Assembly: GCA_016937945.1 (NCBI GenBank)
Contig: JAFGVP010000073.1
Span: 1 to 64,000 of the forward strand
Direction: 5' to 3'
Origin: Pontiellaceae bacterium
GTDB lineage: Bacteria > Verrucomicrobiota > Kiritimatiellia > Kiritimatiellales > Pontiellaceae
DNA: 64,000 bases
Below the pieces are notes generated by a model. It saw only the letters and a program-made list of their open reading frames with translations, did not search any database and was not told where the DNA came from. Shown one piece after another: positions 36,525-43,587 of this stretch; position 1 is the stretch's first letter, and each line of letters starts with the position of its first letter. The position numbers and the translations under genes are program-made.

Positions 36525-37961
36525 CTACCCTTCCACGGGAATAAGGAGCGAGGCACAGACACCGCCTTCGGGACGGTTGGAGAGCCGGACATCGCCGGAA
36601 TGCAGTTTGGCGATTTCACGCACAAAGTTAAGCCCGAGCCCTGAGCCCTTCTTTCCGTTGGCCGGGCGCTGCAGGGAATAGAAGCGTTCAAAGATGCGGT
36701 CGATGGCATAATCGGGAATGCCTGAACCGCGATCCAGCACCTCAAAGATCATCCGTTCGTTTTCGCGCCGGACCACTAATTCAACGGCGGCCCCATCCGG
36801 AGAAAAATCAAGCGCGTTGCGCAACAGGTTGGACAACGCCTGACGCAGCAGGAAATATTCGCCGCACAGCGTCAGGTCATCCGGCACGGATTTGTTAATT
36901 TCGATTTTCCGGGCGCGGGCCACCGGCATCAGGCTATCGAGCACATCGTTCAGCAATTCGTGCGCATCGATCAGTTCCGTATGCATAAGCCCCTTGCGCT
37001 TTTCCAGCGCGGCGAGCGAAAGCATCCGGTCAACCAGTCCCTGCATCCGTTCCGACTCGGACCGGATATTATCCAGAAAACGTTTTCGCTGCTCCGGCGC
37101 CATTTCTTCGTTCAGCAGCTCGGCGGCGCCGCGGATTGCGGCCAGCGGACTCTTCATCTCATGAGTCAGCGACTGCACATACTCTTCGACATACTGCTTG
37201 CCTTCCAGTGCATCGCGCATCTCTTCGAATGCCGTGGCCAGCTCGCTCATTTCGCCGCCATGCCCAAGCTTCGGGCGCCGGACGGACCGGCCGTCACGAA
37301 TGGCCCGCGCATAACCGGTCAGCGCCTTGACCGGATGAATGATCCACAGCGAAACCGGAATCAGCATCAGCAGGATCGCAAGAAACGCCACCGTACAGGA
37401 AATCACCAGCCGCGCCTTGGCCTGCTGCATGAACGGCGCAATGCTCTTCACCGGTTTACCAACCGTTACAGCGCCGACAATCTCACCATCCACAACAATC
37501 GGAGCGGCAATGTAAAAGTGAAAGCTGTCCATGTCGCCCGGAACATCATACGACGCACGCGCACCGTATTCGCCCTTGAGTGCCAGACGCGTATCGCGCC
37601 AGTGGTATTCATCGCCGGCCATCATGTCGTGATGAGAATCATAAACAATCTGCTCATCGCGATTCACCACCAGCACCCGCACATTCATGTTGGTCTTGGT
37701 GTGGTTATAGATTCCCGCCGCAAGTTCCCGTTCGCCGGCGGATTCCAGCGCATCGCGAAACGAATCATCCATCTCGATTCGTCCATCTACCACCTGCCGG
37801 CCCACCTGCTCCGCAAGAAGCACCGAAGTATCCACCAGCGACTCCTCCATCGTAATGAAATAGTGCAGCCGCACATCCTGCACAATCCAGTCGACCAGCA
37901 GATAAAAACCGGCTGACAGCAGCACCAGTGCAGTCAGCAGCAGACGGGTACGCATCTTCAT
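36525..37961 (-). CDS. creC: Sensor histidine kinase CreC
   Basis: 478 residues from the ATG at 37961, overlapping the creB stop as ATGA. Membrane segments at about 7-27 and 185-206 flank a periplasmic Cache-like sensor domain (VRVLVVNRDEQIVYDSH, FHFYIAAPIVVDGEIVGAVTVGKP). A HAMP domain, HisKA with YVQSLTHEMKSPLAAIRGAAELL (the CreC signature, His at its centre) and an ATPase domain (DRGSGIPDYA, GSGLGLNFVREIAKLH) follow. It should phosphorylate CreB. A gap of 442 bp full of hairpin repeats separates it from creD, which therefore has its own CreB-controlled promoter. Confidence 0.94.
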   Translation of the reverse strand: MKMRTRLLLTALVLLSAGFYLLVDWIVQDVRLHYFITMEESLVDTSVLLAEQVGRQVVDGRIEMDDSFRDALESAGERELAAGIYNHTKTNMNVRVLVVNRDEQIVYDSHHDMMAGDEYHWRDTRLALKGEYGARASYDVPGDMDSFHFYIAAPIVVDGEIVGAVTVGKPVKSIAPFMQQAKARLVISCTVAFLAILLMLIPVSLWIIHPVKALTGYARAIRDGRSVRRPKLGHGGEMSELATAFEEMRDALEGKQYVEEYVQSLTHEMKSPLAAIRGAAELLNEEMAPEQRKRFLDNIRSESERMQGLVDRMLSLAALEKRKGLMHTELIDAHELLNDVLDSLMPVARARKIEINKSVPDDLTLCGEYFLLRQALSNLLRNALDFSPDGAAVELVVRRENERMIFEVLDRGSGIPDYAIDRIFERFYSLQRPANGKKGSGLGLNFVREIAKLHSGDVRLSNRPEGGVCASLLIPVEG

Positions 37962-38665
37962 GCATTCACCTGCAGGCAATACCCCCAGCCGCGGCGCGTC
38001 TGCAGGCAGTCGGAACGGGGATCAATCTCACGCAGCTTGGAACGCAGTGTCTTGATATGCGTATCCACGGTCCGGTCAAAACTTGCTTCCGGCTCGTCCC
38101 ACGCATGATTCATCAGCTGCTCGCGCGAAAAGACCTGACCCGGATGAGCAATCATCAGCTCCAGCATGCGGTATTCATAGCGCGACAAACCGAGCGGCTT
38201 TCCGCGATAAAAGATATCCTTGCGTAGTGCATCGACGCGGAAAAGGGACGGCGCCTCGACCGCCTGCGCGGGATTATGGTTTCCGTTGGTCCGGCGCAGA
38301 ATGGCGCGGATGCGCGCGGTCAGCTCCCGCGGACTGAACGGCTTGGTCATATAGTCGTCCGCACCCAGCTCAAGCCCGACAATGCGATCGATCTCCTCCT
38401 CGCGCGCGGTCAGGAAAATGATCGGCACCTCGGAACAGGTCCGGATGCGACGGCAGAAATCAAAGCCGTTTTCATCCGGCAGGCCGACATCAAGTACCAT
38501 CAGATCAACCGGTTGCATCTGTAATACCTGCCACGCACCGCCAGCCGTATTCACACAGATCGGCTCCATGTTTTCCGTACTCACCGCAAAAGCGATGTTC
38601 TCGGCAATCGACGGCTCATCCTCGACGATCAGGATCTGCTTTTTCTCAATGTGGATGGATTCCAT
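37958..38665 (-). CDS. creB: Response regulator CreB
   Basis: 235 residues. I place the start at the ATG at 38665 (MESIHIEKKQILIVEDEPS); a GTG 22 codons upstream would overlap the DUF504 remnant and is less likely. The receiver has acidic residues in IVEDEPS, Asp in LMVLDVGLPDENGFD and Lys in DDYMTKPFS. The winged-helix domain ends with FDRTVDTHIKTLRSKLR and TRRGWGYCLQ, close to E. coli CreB. A CreB-type site before creD and the coupling to creC support the name. Confidence 0.93.
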   Translation of the reverse strand: MESIHIEKKQILIVEDEPSIAENIAFAVSTENMEPICVNTAGGAWQVLQMQPVDLMVLDVGLPDENGFDFCRRIRTCSEVPIIFLTAREEEIDRIVGLELGADDYMTKPFSPRELTARIRAILRRTNGNHNPAQAVEAPSLFRVDALRKDIFYRGKPLGLSRYEYRMLELMIAHPGQVFSREQLMNHAWDEPEASFDRTVDTHIKTLRSKLREIDPRSDCLQTRRGWGYCLQVNA

Positions 38666-38690
38666 GATCGGGGAATATATTTCAACCGCC

Positions 38691-38925
38691 TCATTGATTC
38701 CAGATTGTTTGACCATTCTTACGAACTTCACGAATGCGGTGAAAGGGAATCGTCAGGACTTCGCCATGAACACAAATGGTGAAGGAAAAATGGTTGCCCA
38801 CTTCGCTATGCAACTCCTCGAGACAATGGAATTCAACAGCGTCGTCAAATACCCGCCTCGAACGAGCCCTGACCACAGACATTGTCCCAACGAATGCGAT
38901 TCAGCAGTTCCCTGATTGTTTCCAT
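38691..38925 (-). pseudogene. DUF504 family gene with a frameshift
   Basis: From the ATG at 38925 the reading is METIRELLNRIRWDN and GSFEAGI, then TGA at 38845-38847. In the next frame the sequence continues FDDAVEFHCLEEL, then GEVLTIPFHRIREVRKNG and the end QTIWNQ. Joined together this is a complete DUF504 protein of about 77 residues (the family ends IPxHRIREVxxxGxxxW). One base gained or lost near 38850 separates the halves. The function of the family is unknown. It may be a recent pseudogene or a sequencing error. Confidence 0.7.
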
Positions 38926-38943
38926 GCCCTTCAGAACAGGAAA

Positions 38944-39189
38944 TCAATAGTATGCATCTTCTTCGGGTTCATCATCAGAGCCGGAGTTTCCGAAGGGTAT
39001 CGGCTCGGTTTTTTCGGAACGATGGGTCCGATAACTGAAGATGGGAATGCAGCCCCCGAGAACCCCGACTTCCCGAACCGTGCTCGTCTCATCCACGTCG
39101 CTGTCCTGAACGTATACCAAGGCACAGCCCTGCACTAAGACACTGGCGGTAATGACCGCCACAACAAACAAACCCCGTTTAATGCTCAC
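38944..39189 (-). CDS. Small lipoprotein
   Basis: 81 residues from a GTG at 39189 with AAAGGAGG just upstream. The signal peptide ends LVQGC, so the Cys at about 21 is lipidated. The mature part is short, with a Gly/Cys segment (VGVLGGCIPIFSYRTH) and a strongly acidic tail (GSDDEPEEDAYY). No family was recognised. It lies 47 bp downstream of the next lipoprotein gene on the same strand and is probably in the blaI-M56 operon. Confidence 0.65.
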   Translation of the reverse strand: MSIKRGLFVVAVITASVLVQGCALVYVQDSDVDETSTVREVGVLGGCIPIFSYRTHRSEKTEPIPFGNSGSDDEPEEDAYY

Positions 39190-39236
39190 ACCCAACCTCC
39201 TTTATAAAAAAGCGCGCTAATCTATCACGGTCTTTG

Positions 39237-39977
39237 CTATTCCGGCAACGACAAGGTGTCGACGGACCGCATCATGGATTCCATTTGCCGCTGCATATCC
39301 TCCACCTGCCGTTGCATGTCGATCACCTGGTTTTGCATCTCTTCAGGATTCATCCCGACTGCCTCGGCGCTTTCTCCAGATTGCGTCTTCGGTTTTTTTG
39401 CGTTCTTTTTCGCGGCGCGAATGGCCTGACGCTGCCACCAGTCCATATTGTCGTTGAGCGGATCGAGGGTGAGTAGGTTGGCAAACAGGTCGACCACCTC
39501 CAACGGACGAAATCCAATGCGTCCGCCGACCACGAACAGATGCGCCCCGATCCCGAATTCATCCCCGGTCTCCATCGACAGGGCCTTGTAGCCATTCCGG
39601 GACGCCGCCTTTCCAGAAAAGGATTCGATGGGAGCAAAGGTCAGTAGACCTTTTTGGTTCACGCGCATGTTCCGGGAATGGACGAGTGAAACGTTCCAGC
39701 CCTCGCGTTCGGCCTTCCAGAGCCCTATCTGGCGCGGGCCAACGCCCAGTCGATAGAGGTCTTCATAGCTGTAGGCCTTGACCTGCAGCAACTCGGTCGC
39801 CATGACATGCGCCCCCATGTCCGTGCCCAGCGATAAGGTCGCATCGGCAACCACGATATCGGTCAAATCCTCGCCGAGGCAATAAACGGAATTCCGGAAA
39901 CTTTGGCATCCGGATATCAGCGCGATCGCAATAAACAACAGCATTCCGCGAAGAATACAATGGTACTTTGGTTTCAT
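39237..39977 (-). CDS. Lipoprotein with Met/Gln-rich coiled tail
   Basis: 246 residues from the ATG at 39977 with GAGGGTGG upstream. The signal peptide ends ALISGCQ. The body has no named domain that I can see (segments DLTDIVVADATLSLG and GDEFGIGAHLFVVGGRIGF). The last 45 or so residues are a Met/Gln coiled coil (MQRQVEDMQRQMESMM) almost the same as the tail of the adjacent M56 sensor. It starts 29 bp past the sensor stop. I infer that sensor and lipoprotein meet through these tails in the periplasm. Confidence 0.72.
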   Translation of the reverse strand: MKPKYHCILRGMLLFIAIALISGCQSFRNSVYCLGEDLTDIVVADATLSLGTDMGAHVMATELLQVKAYSYEDLYRLGVGPRQIGLWKAEREGWNVSLVHSRNMRVNQKGLLTFAPIESFSGKAASRNGYKALSMETGDEFGIGAHLFVVGGRIGFRPLEVVDLFANLLTLDPLNDNMDWWQRQAIRAAKKNAKKPKTQSGESAEAVGMNPEEMQNQVIDMQRQVEDMQRQMESMMRSVDTLSLPE

Positions 39978-40006
39978 ACACCCACCCTCTTTCATGTTGA
40001 ATCCAT

Positions 40007-42385
40007 TCACGGAGTGCCCATGGCCTTCATCATGGATTCCATCTGTTTCTGCATTGCTTCCAACTGCTGTTGCATGCCCTTCATTTGATTCTGCATTGTG
40101 CCCGATTTGGCCATCGCTTCCATCTGCTTCTGTATCTGCTGCATCTGCGCCTGCACTTGCGCTGCCTGCGCATTATTGAGCGGCACATCGGTCGAATAAC
40201 TATAGCTCACCTGGTTTACCGGAGCGGGTACCGATTGCGGCACATGCCGGGAAGTCTGCGGTTTGCCCTGCGCGATTCTTGCCAATACATCGTCTTTATC
40301 GCTGAACGATGAGATTGTATTGGCAATCCGCCCGGCCTCAGCGCTCATGGACAACGCAATAAACTGATCGGCACACCGGCTGGCAGCCTCATCCTTTAAA
40401 GAAAAAGAAGACATATTGCCCAAAGCCATCAGTGCTATTTCGACATCGCCCAACGAGCCCGCATCCACTGCTATTTTCGCCAATGCATCATCCCGCTCCG
40501 AAAAGCTGCTCATCCCCCTCGTAATCTGTAATCGAGTCCTCATCTCTTTAGCCATCCATTGCCTCCTGGACAGCTCTACCCGATTGAGCAGTTCCATCCT
40601 CGCGCCGCTGGAAGATATCTTGCGTGCAACACGGTCCGCCTCATCATACATACCAATGGAGACGAGTTGATCCACGCATTGGCCGACGATCCCATCCCTT
40701 GCTGGAGTCGACGACATGTTGTTCAAGGCTTCCAGTACAGCATCAACGTTTCGGGAGCGGCTGGCCATCATGGCGGCTTCCGCCAAAGCTTGATCCTGTT
40801 TCTCGATACGGGATATGGATTGAATAAATGCAATCTGCTCTTTCGAAAGCTTGCTTTCCATCGCCGTCGCTTCATCCACAGGTTCCGGATGCAATACAAC
40901 GTCGCTATCGCTCCGGCCAAATACCGCCACAACCTTGCCGTCCTCGCGAAAGATGAGATTGCCGTTCGGATCGAGATTGGCCGTGTTGATCCCGCCGGGA
41001 GCGGTGAACACCAGTTCGTCATAGTTCACCGTCCACTGCATACGCTTTCGCAACGAACTCCCCTCCAGCAATGCCTGGCCATTCTCCTCGATCAGCAGAT
41101 GCCGCTTCCCATCGGAAGATATAGACGGCATAAACCATTCTCCGAGCAATGGAATGGCGACATCGGCGGACGATGCAACCCGTTCCTCGTTTGGCATGGT
41201 GGCCGGCTCAGCATCCATTGCATCCCAGGCAACGTTGGTTTCGACCAGCATGGCCAGTATCTCGTCTTCCGTTTCGGCACTGATCTCGGCCAAAGGTTCA
41301 TTGCGCTCTTCCTCTGCAACGGTAACGGCAGCCAATGGCGCGGCGACACCCATAAACAGAACGACGGTAGCGACGACAACCCCAACACCCAACGCCTTGC
41401 GGTTCCTCTGCCCATCGAGGATGGCCAGCAACCGACCTTCGAGCACATTCCTGCGCGCCATCGTGATAGCGGCACCATATAGCGGAACACGGCAGGGCTG
41501 CGTCCGGGCAATCATCAGCAGCTGATCCGCGTAGGCCGTGGCTTCGGCACCGCTGCCCAGCACATAGTCGTCGCAGGCATGTTCGCGTTCCAGCCGCATC
41601 CGACGCATGGCCACCACATAGAGCGGATTAAACCAGTGCAGCGCCGTAGCGAAGCTGCAAAGCAAATGGATCAGACAGTCGTGCCGCTTCACATGGGCCA
41701 GCTCATGGGCCAATACGGACTCCCGCTCCTCTTCCGGCCAATTCCTGCCAACGGACGGAACAATGATAACCGGTCGAAAGATCCCAAAGGCCATCGGCAT
41801 CTGCCCCCCGTCGCGCTCCAACACAACCACGCAGCGCCGAAGGGCCAGCTTCTGCTTCAAACGATCATACGTCGCCAACCAGGCACCAGTGGGTGGCGAA
41901 GCCTTGCGGGCAATCCGTAGCGCCGCAACATAACCAATGGGCAGCGGCAACAGCACAAGCAAGACTCCGGAAATCCATACCATCCATGCAATCTGGTACC
42001 CATTGATCGGCACGGACGGCAATTCCGCTGGAAGAACTTCCACGGGGACCGGAAAGCTTTCGGCATCGGCTTCCGCTACGGGCCCAACTTCCGCACCAGT
42101 CGATTCCAACGCCGAATGACCAGCAAGTACCGGGGACACGGAGACACGAACCGTCGGCACTGACCGCAACGGAACAGGTATGGTTTCCCTCGGCACGACG
42201 GCAAGTTTCCATTGCGGCATCGCAACATATGCAACGGGAACCAGCAGCGTTCCAAGCAGCGCGAGCATCCAAACCAAATGGCGTTGCGATGCCGACAGGC
42301 GGCGAAACAGCAAAACCACCAGCCCGGCACACACGAGCAACAAACTGCACTTCAGTTCGATTCCGACAAGATCCACCCAGTCCAT
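40007..42385 (-). CDS. M56 family (BlaR1-like) membrane metallopeptidase sensor
   Basis: 792 residues. N-terminal helices at about 10-30, 36-57 and 130-155 surround the zinc peptidase, whose site is VLAHELAHVKRHD (HExxH near 230), with a downstream Glu in LEREHACDDYVLG. A further membrane helix lies at about 330-350. The remaining roughly 440 residues are periplasmic: a beta-rich part (WFMPSISSDGKRHLLIEENG), helical repeats (MSSFSERDD, MSSFSLKDE, ISSFSDKDD) and a Met/Gln coiled tail ending SMMKAMGTP. There is no penicillin-binding domain as in BlaR1, so the signal is not obviously a beta-lactam. It follows blaI after 11 bp, as in BlaR1-BlaI systems. Confidence 0.9.
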   Translation of the reverse strand: MDWVDLVGIELKCSLLLVCAGLVVLLFRRLSASQRHLVWMLALLGTLLVPVAYVAMPQWKLAVVPRETIPVPLRSVPTVRVSVSPVLAGHSALESTGAEVGPVAEADAESFPVPVEVLPAELPSVPINGYQIAWMVWISGVLLVLLPLPIGYVAALRIARKASPPTGAWLATYDRLKQKLALRRCVVVLERDGGQMPMAFGIFRPVIIVPSVGRNWPEEERESVLAHELAHVKRHDCLIHLLCSFATALHWFNPLYVVAMRRMRLEREHACDDYVLGSGAEATAYADQLLMIARTQPCRVPLYGAAITMARRNVLEGRLLAILDGQRNRKALGVGVVVATVVLFMGVAAPLAAVTVAEEERNEPLAEISAETEDEILAMLVETNVAWDAMDAEPATMPNEERVASSADVAIPLLGEWFMPSISSDGKRHLLIEENGQALLEGSSLRKRMQWTVNYDELVFTAPGGINTANLDPNGNLIFREDGKVVAVFGRSDSDVVLHPEPVDEATAMESKLSKEQIAFIQSISRIEKQDQALAEAAMMASRSRNVDAVLEALNNMSSTPARDGIVGQCVDQLVSIGMYDEADRVARKISSSGARMELLNRVELSRRQWMAKEMRTRLQITRGMSSFSERDDALAKIAVDAGSLGDVEIALMALGNMSSFSLKDEAASRCADQFIALSMSAEAGRIANTISSFSDKDDVLARIAQGKPQTSRHVPQSVPAPVNQVSYSYSTDVPLNNAQAAQVQAQMQQIQKQMEAMAKSGTMQNQMKGMQQQLEAMQKQMESMMKAMGTP

Positions 42386-42396
42386 GGCATCCCCCT

Positions 42397-42780
42397 TCAG
42401 CGACGTTTCGCTTGTTCGATCAGCTTGCTCAAACGGTCAAAATCCTCATCGGTCAGGTTTGCGCTGTCCAGATCGAGCAGCGATGCGATAGCCTTTTCCG
42501 TCGAGTTTTCAAAGAAGGTGCTCAGCACCCGGCGCATGGCCCCTTTTCGGGCCGCGGTCAAACTTGCCACAGGCTTGTAGAAATATTTACGGCCACTCGT
42601 GCGGTGCGTGACCTGCCCCTTTTCCTCCAGCAGGCGAAGCATCGTGCGAACGGCGGAATACCCCGGCGCGTCATCCATCAGTTCCTGGACATCCAAGGCG
42701 GAAAGTTCGCCCTTCTCAAAAAGCAGATCCATGATCTGCCGCTCGCGGCGGCTCAGGTTTTCCGGGGCATAGTGGCTCAT
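42397..42780 (-). CDS. blaI: BlaI/MecI family transcriptional repressor
   Basis: 127 residues. A winged-helix DNA-binding domain (about 8-75: LSRRERQIMDLLFEKGELSALDV, YSAVRTMLRLLEEKG) is followed by a dimerisation segment. Family members repress their own operon until the M56 partner triggers their cleavage. A palindromic operator overlaps the promoter directly upstream. AAAGGA six bases before the ATG supports the start. The gene opens an operon with the M56 sensor and two lipoproteins. Confidence 0.94.
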   Translation of the reverse strand: MSHYAPENLSRRERQIMDLLFEKGELSALDVQELMDDAPGYSAVRTMLRLLEEKGQVTHRTSGRKYFYKPVASLTAARKGAMRRVLSTFFENSTEKAIASLLDLDSANLTDEDFDRLSKLIEQAKRR

Positions 42781-42795
42781 GGCGATCCTTTCATT

Positions 42796-42815
42796 TGTGC
42801 TAAAATATTAGCACA
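42796..42815. promoter_or_regulatory. Palindromic operator of the BlaI-type repressor
   Basis: TGTGCTAA, four bases and TTAGCACA form a perfect 8-bp inverted repeat, 16 bp before the blaI start. It covers the predicted -10 box, the expected position for a BlaI-type autorepressor. Confidence 0.82.
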
Positions 42816-42830
42816 CACGAAGCAAATCAA
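42802..42830 (-). promoter_or_regulatory. Promoter of the blaI operon
   Basis: On the minus strand TTGATT (42825-42830), 17 bp and TATTTT (42802-42807). The -10 lies inside the palindromic operator, so repressor binding would block it. Confidence 0.55.
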
Positions 42831-42981
42831 CCCTTAATGCTATTTTTTTAACACTCACAGCCCGCTGATCAAAAACAGATACCGAAGGAAACTACTAACT
42901 GCATGTGGCGTAGAGCCAGGGAGACCTCGACACGCGTGAAAATGAAACCGCATGCCCGAATAGATCACCCATGCATTTTTT

Positions 42982-43118
42982 GAGCAGACCCGGAACCGCC
43001 TTGATGGCATCAGCCACCTTCGTTCCGTCCTTACCGCCGGTCTGGGGGCCTTGTCGGGCTTCCCGCCATCTCCACCGCCGATCAGCTTGCCTGCGTGGCC
43101 GCCTTCCTTCACCAGACC
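42982..43118 (-). pseudogene. Decayed duplicate of the alaS 3' end
   Basis: The minus strand reads VKEGGHAGKLIG, GGKPDKA and, after a one-base frameshift, GKDGTKV-ADAIKAVPGLL. This is the C-terminus of the complete AlaS encoded at 43588-46242 (KEGIHAGKLIGAV, GGKPDKAQAGGKDGTKV, DAIKAVPGLL). A stretch of about 20 bases coding for KLAGG is missing and many third positions differ, so the copy is old or came from another lineage. It belongs to the 389-bp gap 42781-43169, which otherwise holds the blaI promoter region. Confidence 0.8.
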
Positions 43119-43169
43119 ATTTTCACTTCTGAATTTTAGTAACCGGCTAGCAGCGTGACAGCATCGACT

Positions 43170-43529
43170 CTATTTCCTGCGAACGAAACGGACGGTATCC
43201 CCATCGCCGGTAATGAGCAGCGAATCATCGGACAGCAACTGTCCGGTCGGTTTTTCGGATTCGCCCTCGACGCTCAGTTCGAGCCCTCCGGTTTCGTTGA
43301 CCGCCCATTCCCCGTTAATGCCGTGGATGATGGCTCCATTTGCATCGCCGGCCGTCAGCGAGAATCCCCCCTGCTCCATGATATAGACCGTAATCGATTT
43401 TACCGTTCCGTCCGAAAGCTCCGGCGCAGGATTATCGCACTCCCACGTCCCGACATATCCCTTATTCGTTGCACAGCCGGCGAGCACCATGGCCGCCAGC
43501 GCCAAAACCGCAAACCTACTCTTTTTCAT
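43170..43529 (-). CDS. Small lipoprotein, lipocalin-like
   Basis: 119 residues with a lipoprotein signal (LAAMVLAGCA, Cys at 19). The mature part starts YVGTWECDNP and alternates beta strands (SITVYIMEQGGFSLTAG, GEWAVNETGGLELSV, DSLLITGDGDTVRFVRRK). This layout recalls the lipocalin-like small domains (GTW opening). AAAGGAGAG precedes the ATG. It lies between the intact alaS and a decayed copy of its 3' end, so it may have arrived together with a rearrangement there. Confidence 0.7.
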   Translation of the reverse strand: MKKSRFAVLALAAMVLAGCATNKGYVGTWECDNPAPELSDGTVKSITVYIMEQGGFSLTAGDANGAIIHGINGEWAVNETGGLELSVEGESEKPTGQLLSDDSLLITGDGDTVRFVRRK

Positions 43530-43587
43530 TCAGCTCTCCTTTCACAAAGATCCGCTTCAAATCGTGAGTCTCTGCGGCCGCGCCGCA

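Noticed and set aside
40007-42385. Naming the M56 protein BlaR1 or MecR1
   Set aside because: The C-terminal penicillin-binding domain with SxxK/KTG motifs is absent.
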